Part shown: positions 44,020-52,931 of the stretch, in pieces | How positions within the stretch are numbered: position 1 is the stretch's first letter | How the letters are laid out: each line of letters opens with the position of its first letter | Source of the DNA: Aquimarina sp. AU58 | GTDB taxonomy: Bacteria > Bacteroidota > Bacteroidia > Flavobacteriales > Flavobacteriaceae | Assembly (NCBI RefSeq): GCF_900312745.1 | Contig: NZ_OMPD01000009.1 | Coordinates: 620,001-684,000 of the forward strand | DNA length: 64,000 nucleotides | Direction: 5' to 3' | Notes under the pieces: generated by a model | Database searches by the model: none | What the model was told of the DNA's origin: nothing | What the model saw: the letters and a program-made list of their open reading frames with translations, nothing else | Translations under genes and position numbers: made by a program

Positions 44020-45099
44020 TTAATAAAGATATTGATTTGCAGTAGCTTTCAGTTTTTGAAATGATTTATGAGATTGTACCCAAGGCTCTTTTAAAATCTC
44101 CTCTATCTGTTCATCGATACTTTCGGCATCATAGATTGTACATTCCTTTATGATTAGAAGTAAAAGACTATCCCATTCGGGGTTTTTTAAAGCATTTTCA
44201 TTAGCCAAAACAGCTGTTAATTCACTAAACCAATTATATTCTTCCCAAGATTGAGAAAGCCATCCTTCGTCATCCATAAAAGAAACGATTTCACCTTCAT
44301 ATACATACTTAGATACCTCTTCAAAGGTTAAAGAAATTTTTACAAGATGTTTTATGAGTTCTGCCCATTCTTTTGAAGGGATAAAGCTTTCGTTTTCTAA
44401 ATAAGAATAACAGATTTCTTTGGCAACACTAGGTAAATCATATACTCTGTCTTTAACAGTCAACTCTAGTAATGCCTCTTTAAGAAACTTCGTTGTATCT
44501 ACTTTCTTAGTAGTTTTGGTGTCTATATTTAGAAAGTTATGTAGATTTTTGGCAGTATTGGTATTGAGATTTATACCTAAATCTTTAATCAAAGAAAGCA
44601 GTACTTGTAAATCCTGAACTTCTTTTTTTGATGATCTACGAGATTCTGCATCATAACTTGCATTATTCACTATTTTATGATGTTCTTCTCCCAGTGCTAT
44701 ACCATATTCTATATAATTTCCCGTTAGTTCAGTTTCTTGATTTTGAGTATACCATTTTACTGTTGCATCAATATCGCTTCCATAGTCAATAAGCAATCTA
44801 ATTATATTGCATTTTTTACTTACACTAGAGATGTTGTTTTGTAAAGCAAAAAGAAGTGCTGGCCCTGCACGGTAATAAGGCTCAGAAGATGTTAAGTTTA
44901 CATTAACCCCTTTTTTTAAAAGATATTGGATAGCATTGATATCTCCATCGATCACCATTTTTGCAAGCATCAGCAGGCCTCTTTCTCGTATCATATCAAA
45001 ATCAAAATCAGATACTAATGCATCAATTTCATCTTTGGTTTGATAACTATTTAGGTTTTTTAGAATACTCCAGATCTCGTTAAACGATTTTTCTTCCAT
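44020..45099 (-). CDS. Ankyrin-like repeat protein with unknown C-terminal part
   Basis: The 359-residue protein has an N-terminal segment with two to three degenerate ankyrin repeats (RGLLMLAKMVIDGDINAIQY, LLKKGVNVNLTSSEPYYRAG, CNIIRLLIDYGSDIDATVKW) and a helical C-terminal half without recognised motifs (LPSVAKEICYSYLENESFIP, DDEGWLSQSWEEYNWFSELT). No signal peptide. Such lone ankyrin proteins in bacteria often act as interaction or immunity factors, but nothing adjacent is toxin-like. Start 45099 is the first ATG. Confidence 0.65.
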   Translation of the reverse strand: MEEKSFNEIWSILKNLNSYQTKDEIDALVSDFDFDMIRERGLLMLAKMVIDGDINAIQYLLKKGVNVNLTSSEPYYRAGPALLFALQNNISSVSKKCNIIRLLIDYGSDIDATVKWYTQNQETELTGNYIEYGIALGEEHHKIVNNASYDAESRRSSKKEVQDLQVLLSLIKDLGINLNTNTAKNLHNFLNIDTKTTKKVDTTKFLKEALLELTVKDRVYDLPSVAKEICYSYLENESFIPSKEWAELIKHLVKISLTFEEVSKYVYEGEIVSFMDDEGWLSQSWEEYNWFSELTAVLANENALKNPEWDSLLLLIIKECTIYDAESIDEQIEEILKEPWVQSHKSFQKLKATANQYLY

Positions 45100-45120
45100 A
45101 TTAGAAAATGATATCGATTT

Positions 45121-46215
45121 TTATTTTTTGTTTGCGAATGCCGGTAAGAAGATGTCTTTCATTATTGCAAAAGGTAACTTATCTTCTTGCGAGTTGTATG
45201 CGCCACCTGTAAATACAGCAACCATATCCAGTTTAGGAAAAATCATGATATATTGCCCTCCGTTTCCAGTTGCTGTTTTAGAAACTACCATTTTTTCACC
45301 AACTTTAAATGGAATGTTCCACCACAAATAGCAGTAATCAATTCCTGTAATTTTTGTTTTTGGAGTGGTCGATTCTTCAATCCATTTTTTAGAAACAATT
45401 TGTCTTTCATTCCACTTTCCATTATTAAGTATCAATTGCCCGATTTTTGCCATGTCCCGTGAGGCCATATACAACCTTTTTCCCGAAAGGATCACCTTTT
45501 TATTCGAAGTATGCTCCCAACTTATATTAGTAATGTCTAGTGGATTGAATAGATATTGTTGAGCAAATTTATCGATTGTCATTTTTGAAGCTAGACTTAT
45601 TATTTCGGCTATTAAAACTACGCCCATAGAGCAATAGTTAGAGACTGTTCCTGGTTCGTTAACCATTGGTAAATTAAGCGTATATTGAAGCCAGTCCTTT
45701 TTTTTATAAACTCTATCCTCTTGCCCTGCTGATTTCTTGTCCCAGTCATTACAATCAAATCCAGGAGACATTGTTAATAGATGTCTGATTGTTATTTTAT
45801 CTTTTCTCTCGTCAAGATTTTTGGTTGGTACCAGATTTTTGAGATACTTTGATATGGGATCGTCGATGCTATCAATAAATCCTTTATCAATTGCAATTCC
45901 CAATAAAATTGACCTTATACTTTTTGTTGTAGAACGAAGGTCGTGTTGCTTATTTGCAGAATGGTCGTTGAAATATTCTTCAATAATGATTTGATTATTT
46001 TTTACTAATAAAATACTATGTAACTTATTTTTACCATTCTGTACCTGATTGAACAATTGATAGATTCTTGTGGTATCGATATTCTGAGAATGCAGATTGC
46101 TTGTTTCCCATCCATCCTCAAGATTTTTTGGCTGAGAATATTTATATGATTTTTGCCCGTAGCAAAATGTACTAATTATGAGAATAAAAAATGTTTGAGT
46201 TGCTATGTTTTTCAT
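45121..46215 (-). CDS. Serine hydrolase of the beta-lactamase/AmpC fold
   Basis: The 364-residue protein has a signal peptide (MKNIATQTFFILIISTFCYG), then the SxxK motif LRSTTKSIRS (S95, K98), the tyrosine region VSNYCSMGVVLIAEIIS and a KTG-like element KTATGNGG. ITIRHLLTMSPGFDCNDWD and MASRDMAKIGQLILNNGKWN are typical for class C-like esterases/peptidases (beta-lactamase-related serine hydrolases). Start 46215 is preferred because the signal peptide begins there. It is 21 bases upstream of the ankyrin-like gene. Substrate unknown. Confidence 0.87.
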   Translation of the reverse strand: MKNIATQTFFILIISTFCYGQKSYKYSQPKNLEDGWETSNLHSQNIDTTRIYQLFNQVQNGKNKLHSILLVKNNQIIIEEYFNDHSANKQHDLRSTTKSIRSILLGIAIDKGFIDSIDDPISKYLKNLVPTKNLDERKDKITIRHLLTMSPGFDCNDWDKKSAGQEDRVYKKKDWLQYTLNLPMVNEPGTVSNYCSMGVVLIAEIISLASKMTIDKFAQQYLFNPLDITNISWEHTSNKKVILSGKRLYMASRDMAKIGQLILNNGKWNERQIVSKKWIEESTTPKTKITGIDYCYLWWNIPFKVGEKMVVSKTATGNGGQYIMIFPKLDMVAVFTGGAYNSQEDKLPFAIMKDIFLPAFANKK

Positions 46216-46289
46216 AGTAAGGAATAACCACAATATGCGTACCAATTTATATTTATTTAAAAATAAGGGTGCATTTCAAAAATACGGTT

Positions 46290-46721
46290 TTAGAAAACAT
46301 GATTTGATATTTTGGTTGGTTTGATTTTGTTATATAGGTATGTTATAACTATGGGGAGAATTAAACCTTTTAACGGTTTTAATCCAGAGTGAATCGAAAG
46401 GATCAACTCGTGGTTTGATTGCGATACGATAAAAAATTGAGTAGAAATAAGTGTTCCTATGCCTAGCCACATTAATACCAGCCCTATATTTTTTCTAAAA
46501 ATAATTAAGGTAAGACCAATAATTATAATACCTCTAAGAATACTCTGTATCGTTATTATGGCTGAAACAGGAATATTATCTTGAAATGAGTGTAAGAAGT
46601 CATTTGAGTTTACAATGTCGTTTCCAAAATAGATAGCATATAGTTTGGATATATGGTAAAATAACAAAAAAAGGACAGGGATTACTATGGCTATTTTTAG
46701 AATTTTTGATGTAGATTTCAT
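46290..46721 (-). CDS. Small polytopic membrane protein, unknown function
   Basis: The 143-residue protein has four hydrophobic segments (IAIVIPVLFLLFYHISKLYA, VSAIITIQSILRGIIIIGLT, GLVLMWLGIGTLISTQFFIV, LKGLILPIVITYLYNKI). I recognise no family. It is probably an inner-membrane protein transcribed on its own, 55 bases downstream of the thioesterase-like gene. Confidence 0.6.
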   Translation of the reverse strand: MKSTSKILKIAIVIPVLFLLFYHISKLYAIYFGNDIVNSNDFLHSFQDNIPVSAIITIQSILRGIIIIGLTLIIFRKNIGLVLMWLGIGTLISTQFFIVSQSNHELILSIHSGLKPLKGLILPIVITYLYNKIKPTKISNHVF

Positions 46722-46776
46722 ATGGGCTTGTAATTATGTTATATATATTTAGATCAATAGACTCGATCGGTAGTTA

Positions 46777-47262
46777 TTATTTATTATTCTGTTTTATATT
46801 AATTATTCTTTGCTCAAAGCGAAGCGAAGATGGTAACGGATTTTCATATTCACTAAATTTTTCATTTAGATATGCATTATGTTTACTTCTTTTTTGATGA
46901 ATTAAATCGTAATGCGTAAATGTTGTCCATAATACCGATTTTAATAAGGTCTTTTCTTCGTTCCACATTTGCATTTCTACCAGAATATCGCTGGTATTCC
47001 ATTCTAATATTGTTGATAGAATGATTACTTTTTCCATTAACTGTGCAGGATTAAAATATGCGATTTGATTTTGAGTCACTAACCAGCTTCTGCCTGTTTT
47101 TTTCGCATACCGATACACATCAAAATCATAATTATTTACCAAATGGTCTTCTCTGGCGTTTATAAAATAATCTATATACCTGGAGTTGTTTAAATGATTA
47201 AATGGATCGCAATCAGGAAAACGGATCACTGCTATACTTTCTGGGGTTTTGGTTATATTCAT
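46777..47262 (-). CDS. Acyl-CoA thioesterase-like hotdog-fold protein
   Basis: The 161-residue protein has RFPDCDPFNHLNNSRYIDYF, the sequence block of 4-hydroxybenzoyl-CoA thioesterases (D-x-x-N-H-x-N-N), and GRSWLVTQNQIAYFNPAQLM, with the WTTFTHYDLIHQKR end. It should hydrolyse an acyl-CoA or related thioester. Its start overlaps the stop of the preceding PPOX gene by four bases (ATGA) and the three genes with the Crp/Fnr regulator form one unit. Confidence 0.85.
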   Translation of the reverse strand: MNITKTPESIAVIRFPDCDPFNHLNNSRYIDYFINAREDHLVNNYDFDVYRYAKKTGRSWLVTQNQIAYFNPAQLMEKVIILSTILEWNTSDILVEMQMWNEEKTLLKSVLWTTFTHYDLIHQKRSKHNAYLNEKFSEYENPLPSSLRFEQRIINIKQNNK

Positions 47263-47744
47263 AATGCTTCTGTCATTTTTCCAATATTTACTCCTTCTGC
47301 CGTGGTAAATTTTATATCACGAACATATTCCATATTCCCCCATAGGTATGCATTTCCTTTTAATCCTTTTGTTGTCTTCATCCGTCTGTTTAGTCTTGAG
47401 ATCTCAATATCAGTGGCTTTTCTTTTCTCTCCTAACACCCCATAGAGTCTAATGGCGGGATAGGAATCAAATTTTAATTTGTAAAGCGCTTTTATCCAAA
47501 ACCATTTGCTGCTATTCACGCCTAAAACACATACGTTTTTATTTGTTTTTACATTATTGGGTATCTTTTTAGGAAATTTCTCAAAATAGAAACCGGTTTG
47601 ATCTTTGTTTAAAAAAAATGTTCCTATTGGTGTTACCGTCGGTTTGTTATCTTTGTCTACAGAAGCTATTGCAACCGATAAGCTGGTCTTATAGGTAGCA
47701 TTAAAATGCTTTCTGATAAATCTCCAGTTTGCGATACTATTCAT
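47259..47744 (-). CDS. Pyridoxamine-5'-phosphate-oxidase-family flavoprotein
   Basis: The 161-residue protein has NWRFIRKHFNATYKTSLSVA, IASVDKDNKPTVTPIGTFFL, GFYFEKFPKKIPNNVKTNKN and VCVLGVNSSKWFWI. This split-barrel fold binds FMN (or F420/heme) and its N-terminal KPTVTPIGTFF loop is typical. It is not true PdxH. It follows the Crp/Fnr regulator after 70 bases and is preceded by a 19-base palindrome, a likely operator. Confidence 0.82.
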   Translation of the reverse strand: MNSIANWRFIRKHFNATYKTSLSVAIASVDKDNKPTVTPIGTFFLNKDQTGFYFEKFPKKIPNNVKTNKNVCVLGVNSSKWFWIKALYKLKFDSYPAIRLYGVLGEKRKATDIEISRLNRRMKTTKGLKGNAYLWGNMEYVRDIKFTTAEGVNIGKMTEAL

Positions 47745-47751
47745 TTTATTC

Positions 47752-47770
47752 CTTTTACATTATGTAAAAG
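47752..47770. promoter_or_regulatory. Perfect palindrome before the PPOX/thioesterase pair
   Basis: CTTTTACAT-T-ATGTAAAAG has 9-base arms and lies 7 bases upstream of the PPOX-family start, between it and the Crp/Fnr gene. It is the strongest operator candidate in the region and may be the site of the regulator encoded next to it. Confidence 0.55.
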
Positions 47771-47814
47771 TCAATATTTAGAAAAACAAATCCTTTGATA
47801 TAGATCAAATTCGA

Positions 47815-48384
47815 CTATTTCTGCGCTCTAATTCGGCTTAGGGTCTCTTGGGTTATACCGATGTACGAAGCAATATCACCCAATGAAATATGTAATTCTA
47901 TTTTTGGGTATTCTTTTAAAAGAAAGTCATATCGTTCTTTTGCAGTAGAGAACTGAAGATATACGACCCTTTTCTGTAGTTGAAGCATTATTTTTGTAAT
48001 GGCATTTCTTGTAAATCGTTCAAAATCGTGATATTTATTTGAAAGGATATTGATATGTTTCCGGTTAAACTCTAATAAGATACTATCTTCGGTAAGTTCT
48101 ATATAATGCTCACTAGGATGGCCCAAAAAATAACCGGTAATAGCACAGATAAATTCATGCTCAAAAGAAAACCAATCTGCTATGGCTTTTCCATCTTTTA
48201 GGTGATATGCCTTTGCACTCCCTTTATAGATATAGAAAAGCTTATTTGTATAACTACCTTCACGTACCAATTGAGTACCTTTTTCTAATTCTAACATTAG
48301 AATATCGCTTTTCCACTCTTCAATGATTTCATTTGACAGCGTATCATATTCGCTTGTTATTTTAGCAATGATTTCATCTAGCAT
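47815..48384 (-). CDS. Crp/Fnr-family transcriptional regulator
   Basis: The 189-residue protein has a cyclic-nucleotide-type N-terminal sensor fold (LELEKGTQLVREGSYTNKLF, YIYKGSAKAYHLKDGKAIAD, FSFEHEFICAITGYF) and a C-terminal HTH (ISLGDIASYIGITQETLSRI, RAQK). The HTH helix TQETLSRI is that of Bacteroidota Crp/Fnr proteins. No cysteines for an Fe-S cluster. It is separated by 70 bases from the PPOX gene on the same strand, so it is either their regulator or part of the operon. Confidence 0.87.
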   Translation of the reverse strand: MLDEIIAKITSEYDTLSNEIIEEWKSDILMLELEKGTQLVREGSYTNKLFYIYKGSAKAYHLKDGKAIADWFSFEHEFICAITGYFLGHPSEHYIELTEDSILLEFNRKHINILSNKYHDFERFTRNAITKIMLQLQKRVVYLQFSTAKERYDFLLKEYPKIELHISLGDIASYIGITQETLSRIRAQK

Positions 48385-48559
48385 TGAATTATTTTTTTTG
48401 ACGCATCAGATATACGTAGGACTACATAAAGTTATGATTTGACTATGGAAAGATAATGAATTTGAACCATAAAATAGCTTTTCGAAAGGCCTCTTCTGAG
48501 TTTGTAGAGGGGTATAGCATTATAATATTAGGAACTTCTGTAACATTGACTATTATTTG

Positions 48560-49726
48560 TTATTTTCTTTTTGCGATTTGACTTTCTTTTCCATTAAAAT
48601 AAGTCAATTCTTTTCCGTCATTCGAAAAAGAGATATATCTGTATGGTACTTGTCCTTTGATATGAAATTTGGTATCAGAAAGCGTAGATAGCTCAAATAT
48701 ATATGCGCCTTTTCTTCGCAGCATTAATTTTTTATCTTGAAAAATTAATTCATCAATTTCTCCATCTTTATATTGGTACATTCCTTCGTAATTTTTTGCA
48801 TTTTCTGGAAACGCAGTGCCAGAATTGTAGTCAACAGAAATTGTTTTTTCAATTGTTTGAGCATGTACGGTATTATTTCCACTAAAAGCCAAAGCTAATT
48901 GTTTAATTTCTTCATCTTGAGTTATTTCATCCGGAGTTTTGCCAGCAAGTGATAGTTCTTTGATTTTTTCAATCCATTGTATTGAATTTTTTCTATACGT
49001 CTTAAGTTCTGCTTTATCAGAAGATAATTTACCGTGACCCGCTACAATAACAGTATTTTGGTTTCCAATAGATAATGCTTTGTCCATGAAATTTATATGA
49101 CCCTTACTACCACCTCCGAAATAAAAATGCGGAAAGAAATTAGTCATATAGGTATCTCCCATAAAAATAGTGTTGTTTTTGGTGAAATAAATAAGCACAT
49201 CATCAAAAGTGTGTGAAGTAATATGATAAAGTTCAACTCTTTCACTTTCTAAATCGAGCGTATACTTGTCTTTAAAAGTAACATCATATTTTGCACTGGT
49301 ATATTTAATATTTTCTTGAGAAATGATTGTTGCCCCTAATTCTACAAAGAATGAATTTGCCCCGGTGTGATCTTCATGATGATGTGTGTTGATTACATAT
49401 TTAATTGGTTTATTAGAGAGCTTTTTTATTTTTTCTAATAAGGCACGGTGATTATTAGAACCTGTCATAGGATCTATTAAAAGGATTTCTTTATTTCCTA
49501 TAAAAACACCAACATTTGTATGATAATTATTAGATTTTATAACATAAAGGTTATCTGTTATCTTTTGTTGGGTAAAATTTGACCCTTGTTCTAATTTTGT
49601 TTCTTGTCGAACTACTATTTCACCTTTTTCCTTTGTTTTTTGATCTGAGCAGGAAGTGAAAAAAACACAAAGAAAAATTAAGATCAATTGTTTTATATAG
49701 GGTAACTGTATTAATTGAATATTCAT
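48560..49726 (-). CDS. MBL-fold metallo-hydrolase lipoprotein
   Basis: The 388-residue protein has a lipobox (LILIFLCVFFTSCSDQK, C26) and a metallo-beta-lactamase domain: metal motif THHHEDHTGAN (H115, H117, D119, H120), GDTYMTNFFPHF, VIVAGHGKLSSDKAEL. It ends with a short DUF-like segment (IDELIFQDKKLMLRRKGAYI). It likely hydrolyses a periplasmic ester or thioester; the substrate is unknown. No neighbouring gene clarifies it. Confidence 0.87.
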   Translation of the reverse strand: MNIQLIQLPYIKQLILIFLCVFFTSCSDQKTKEKGEIVVRQETKLEQGSNFTQQKITDNLYVIKSNNYHTNVGVFIGNKEILLIDPMTGSNNHRALLEKIKKLSNKPIKYVINTHHHEDHTGANSFFVELGATIISQENIKYTSAKYDVTFKDKYTLDLESERVELYHITSHTFDDVLIYFTKNNTIFMGDTYMTNFFPHFYFGGGSKGHINFMDKALSIGNQNTVIVAGHGKLSSDKAELKTYRKNSIQWIEKIKELSLAGKTPDEITQDEEIKQLALAFSGNNTVHAQTIEKTISVDYNSGTAFPENAKNYEGMYQYKDGEIDELIFQDKKLMLRRKGAYIFELSTLSDTKFHIKGQVPYRYISFSNDGKELTYFNGKESQIAKRK

Positions 49727-49785
49727 GATTTGTTTTATATAGTAGGGGGTAAAACATTAGAAATCAGTAAAATATACCAAAAGTT

Positions 49786-50319
49786 TTATTTTAATTTAAT
49801 TATTGCGTCTTTACATTTTTTAATAATATCGAAGATTTCTAATGTTTTATCCTTTAAATTAACGTTTATATACGAACTACATATGGTCTGAAAATGTTTT
49901 GGTTCCAGAGCTATGATTTGCTTTTGATTCACTGTTTTATTTTCAATTTGTAAATGATAATTTTTATTATGACAAGACTGAAATAGTGTAACAAAATAGT
50001 TAAGCCCCGAAAAATTTTTAAGGCTAAATCCCTCCAAGTTTGGCAAAACATCATGCATTGTCGAATGCGATATTAATGTATTGTTCTTTTTTTGTTGGTA
50101 AAAAGAAACAATCCTATTATTACTATCTTTTACAGGAGTATACGTGCTATCTAATAATTGTATTGCAAATTGGTGGTTGGGATGTATAGCTTCTTTTTCT
50201 AAAATTAAAATCTTGTAACACATCGCTTCCCATCCACAATGTTGTGCAGCTACATATTGTATTCCTGATAACAATAGTAGTGAAAAGAGGATGTTTTTTT
50301 TCGCATGTAGCATAATCAT
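49786..50319 (-). CDS. Secreted protein, unknown function
   Basis: The 177-residue protein has a signal peptide (NILFSLLLLSGIQYVAAQ) followed by HCGWEAMCYKILILEKEAIH and a Cys-containing body (LFQSCHNKNYHL, FQTICSSYINV, IIKKCKDAII). Five or more cysteines after the leader suggest disulphides. No family recognised. Start 50319 or 50313 both fit. It lies 59 bases upstream of the MBL gene on the same strand. Confidence 0.55.
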   Translation of the reverse strand: MIMLHAKKNILFSLLLLSGIQYVAAQHCGWEAMCYKILILEKEAIHPNHQFAIQLLDSTYTPVKDSNNRIVSFYQQKKNNTLISHSTMHDVLPNLEGFSLKNFSGLNYFVTLFQSCHNKNYHLQIENKTVNQKQIIALEPKHFQTICSSYINVNLKDKTLEIFDIIKKCKDAIIKLK

Positions 50320-50649
50320 TTGTTATTTATATAAAGTTTTTAACTCTAATATTTATTTGATAAATTTCTCTATATGATTTCATGTTAGGTGTAATTCCCG
50401 AAGCTTTTTAGATTTTTAATTTCAGCAGGAAATTTGCTAACAGAATGACTAATTTTAATTTAGAACAAAGATAAATTTAAGTATATTTTTATCTCTCACT
50501 GTTTTCAGTGAAAATGATTACAAAATGTTTTTATTAAATAAGTTCTTTTATAAGATATGTCATGATATGACTTGTAGGTTTGTTTTACAATTACGTTTAA
50601 ATACGTATAACTATGTTTTTATAGTGTATATAATATCAATAGTGTGTTT
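50320..50649. other. Promoter gap between the secreted protein and the methyltransferase
   Basis: These 330 bases are AT-rich and contain no frame or repeat I can support; they must hold the divergent promoters. A short inverted repeat CACTG...CAGTG at about 50498-50511 (CACTGTTTTCAGTG) is the only symmetrical element. Confidence 0.4.
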
Positions 50650-51324
50650 ATGAAGAAGAAAGAAGATAGAACCAAAAGAATAAAAAAGCCCTGGCCAACT
50701 AAAGATGCTATGGAGCAGGTTTATAAAATGAAACTATGGGGAGGAAACACATCTGATTTTTATTCGGGTACAGGGTCACATCAATCCGAGATCATAGATC
50801 CCTATATAGATGTTGTGACCTCATTTTTAAGATCTTTTAAAAGTCCTCTTACCGTATGTGATTTAGGTTGTGGAGATTTTAATGTAGGAAAAGAATTGGT
50901 AAAGCATACGAAGCAGTATGTTGCTGTAGATATCGTAACAGATCTTATAGCATATAATAAAGAAAATTTTAAAGCAGAAAATTTAGAATTTCATTGTTTG
51001 GATATTGCAGTAAATGATCTACCTCCTGGGGATTGCGCTATAGTAAGACAAGTGTTACAACATCTATCGAATGCAGAGGTACAAAGTGTAGTGAATAAGT
51101 TAACCGATTTTAAATATGTTATTTTAACAGAGCATTTACCTGAAGGCGATTTTGTACCCAATAAAGATATTATTTCCGGACAAGGGATTAGGCTAAAAAA
51201 ACAAAGCGGTTTAAACATATTAGCACCACCATTTAATGTTAAGGTAAAAGAAGAAAAACAATTAGTATCTATTACTTTAGATAATCATCGAGGGGTTATT
51301 ACAACTACGCTGTATAATTTTTAA
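50650..51324 (+). CDS. Class I SAM-dependent methyltransferase
   Basis: The 224-residue protein has the SAM-binding motif VCDLGCGDFNVGKELVKHTK, QYVAVDIVTDLIAYNKENFK (Asp of motif II), CAIVRQVLQHLSNAEVQSVV and VILTEHLPEGDF. The Rossmann-fold order fits class I methyltransferases of the Methyltransf_25/DUF-type. Target unknown. Start 50650 (ATG) is preferred over GTG at 50644. It is a single gene. Confidence 0.88.
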   Translation: MKKKEDRTKRIKKPWPTKDAMEQVYKMKLWGGNTSDFYSGTGSHQSEIIDPYIDVVTSFLRSFKSPLTVCDLGCGDFNVGKELVKHTKQYVAVDIVTDLIAYNKENFKAENLEFHCLDIAVNDLPPGDCAIVRQVLQHLSNAEVQSVVNKLTDFKYVILTEHLPEGDFVPNKDIISGQGIRLKKQSGLNILAPPFNVKVKEEKQLVSITLDNHRGVITTTLYNF

Positions 51325-51400
51325 ACTATAGCTGTTTTTATACCAAGGGTTGCATTCAAGCAGTTAGTGTATGTGTTGTGATTTCGTTGTTAGGGAAGTG

Positions 51401-51739
51401 TTATTTTTCTATCAATTTGTATTCTTCTAAAGCATCCGACCAGATTTGAAATGCATTCATTTTTATTAGTTTTTTGACTAATTTTTCAGTGACGTTTTGG
51501 TTTATAACTTCTCTAGTAATTTCCTTAATGAATATTTTTGAATCTTCATTGTTTAATTTGTTTTCAAAATTTTCAAGCTGGCAACATCCATATCCATCAA
51601 ATGAAATCCTTCTGAGGTATATTCTATTATCTTTTGAAGAATTAAAATCTATAAATACTGAACCATTTAAACAACCTAAATAGTAATCTGCTTTTCTCGT
51701 TATAGGCATAGTTGTTTTGAAAAATCTGAATTTATTCAT
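51401..51739 (-). CDS. Hypothetical protein, unknown function
   Basis: The 112-residue protein reads MNKFRFFKTTMPITRKADYY, LGCLNGSVFIDFNSSKDNRI, YLRRISFDGYGCCQLENFEN and KLNNEDSKIFIKEIT, then helical. A CC pair and beta-rich start are the only notable features. No family is recognised. It follows the next gene upstream (51752) by 12 bases and probably forms a two-gene unit. Small paired genes of this kind are often toxin-immunity or accessory pairs, but nothing here supports it. Confidence 0.5.
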   Translation of the reverse strand: MNKFRFFKTTMPITRKADYYLGCLNGSVFIDFNSSKDNRIYLRRISFDGYGCCQLENFENKLNNEDSKIFIKEITREVINQNVTEKLVKKLIKMNAFQIWSDALEEYKLIEK

Positions 51740-51751
51740 AAGTATTTTACG

Positions 51752-52057
51752 TTACCAATTTTCTTTAATAGCTCTAACTCTATCGACGAAAGTTGATTCA
51801 TTAATTTCATTATCACCAAATCGTTCTTTAAATTTTTCAGAGATTCTTTTCATCCATTTAGTCTCATGTTCAGGGTTCATTCCCTCAGCCGTAATAACAT
51901 CTTTTGCAAACTCTTTCGCATTGTAAGATTCAGTTTGAGAAATCTTCTGGCCATAATCTGGTGGAATACAAAACCCCCAAATAACACAAAGATTATATAA
52001 GAGGTAGTTTAATTCACGTTCCATTGGAGGAATATTTTTGTCTTGTTTAAATCCCAT
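51752..52057 (-). CDS. Hypothetical protein, unknown function
   Basis: The 101-residue protein is mostly helical with one aromatic stretch: ERELNYLLYNLCVIWGFCIP, QTESYNAKEFAKDVITAEGM, TKWMKRISEKFKERFG and STFVDRVRAIKENW. No signal peptide or known motif. Co-directional and close to the gene at 51401. It could be an immunity-type or regulatory protein; family membership is not claimed. Confidence 0.5.
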   Translation of the reverse strand: MGFKQDKNIPPMERELNYLLYNLCVIWGFCIPPDYGQKISQTESYNAKEFAKDVITAEGMNPEHETKWMKRISEKFKERFGDNEINESTFVDRVRAIKENW

Positions 52058-52183
52058 TAATTTTGATTTAAATGTTGTTTATGAGCACTGATTTTTCAGA
52101 AATTAAGATACTTAATTTAAAAATAAAAGCGATATAGGCGTTAACCCGAACCGCTTTTATTAGATATGTATTTGTGCCCTGTG

Positions 52184-52717
52184 TTATTCAGAAACTTTTT
52201 TAAGATTGGCTAACCCTTTTTCAAAGACAGATCCTACTTTACCTTCCATCATTAAGTTGCCCATAATTCTTTTTAAAGGATTGTACCCTAAATTTACTTT
52301 AACCGTCCATGTAACTGTAGTTGTGTTATGATCTTCATTAAACAACCAGGTACCATTTGCAAAACCGCCATCTTCAAAAGTAATTAGTGTCTTAATTCGT
52401 TTATTCAAATCACTTTCAATAATTTCAACACTTCCATCTCCTTTTCCTTGATTATAAATTAATTTTGAACCAACACCAGCAGTCGCTCCCAGTGTTTTTT
52501 GAATTACTTTGGCATAATCCATTCCTTCTTCTTGCCATGGTCCGCCCCATTTTTTCCAGCTCTCCATAGCATTTACATGATTAAAAACATGTTCTACTGG
52601 TGCGTGAACTACAGTAGATCTGCTTACTTCTTTTTGTGTAGAAAAGAATAGCGATACCACACTTATCAAAAGAATTAGTAGTATAATTCCTAAACCTATT
52701 TTTTTTAATATTTTCAT
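52184..52717 (-). CDS. SRPBCC-family (polyketide cyclase-like) protein
   Basis: The 177-residue protein has one N-terminal membrane anchor (IGLGIILLILLISVVSLFFS) and the START/SRPBCC fold: VHAPVEHVFNHVNAMESWKK, WGGPWQEEGM, FEDGGFANGTWLFNEDHNTT and VTWTVKVNLGYNPLKRIMGN. These bind lipids or small hydrophobic molecules. It is the last gene of the ECF42/DGPF operon, two bases after the YHS-like gene. The anchored SRPBCC beside an ECF42 unit is common in Bacteroidota. Confidence 0.82.
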   Translation of the reverse strand: MKILKKIGLGIILLILLISVVSLFFSTQKEVSRSTVVHAPVEHVFNHVNAMESWKKWGGPWQEEGMDYAKVIQKTLGATAGVGSKLIYNQGKGDGSVEIIESDLNKRIKTLITFEDGGFANGTWLFNEDHNTTTVTWTVKVNLGYNPLKRIMGNLMMEGKVGSVFEKGLANLKKVSE

Positions 52718-52719
52718 TA

Positions 52720-52920
52720 CTATAAGTCTTTAGAGTTCCAGGCGGTATTTGTCTTTTCAATTCGATTGGGTAATAGTTTGAATAAAAATTTTGCTACACC
52801 ATTAGAAAAAGCATAGTGTTTTCCATTTTTAGTTAAAACATATTTAGTACTTGTCTTAACGGTTGTTTTTCCTGTACTTACGGCAAACGCACAGTTTCCG
52901 TTATATTCTAGATTTTTCAT
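52720..52920 (-). CDS. YHS-like small protein
   Basis: The 66-residue protein has NGNCAFAVSTGKTTVKTSTK, YVLTKNGKHYAFSNGVAKFL and FKLLPNRIEKTNTAWNSKDL. The C-x-F-A-V-x-x-G-K...NGKxYxFxxxxxKxxF...P pattern looks like the YHS domain with its second Cys replaced. In full YHS domains the cysteines may bind copper. It sits between the DGPF gene and the SRPBCC gene. Assignment is by eye. Confidence 0.45.
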   Translation of the reverse strand: MKNLEYNGNCAFAVSTGKTTVKTSTKYVLTKNGKHYAFSNGVAKFLFKLLPNRIEKTNTAWNSKDL

Positions 52921-52931
52921 TGCTTTGCATT

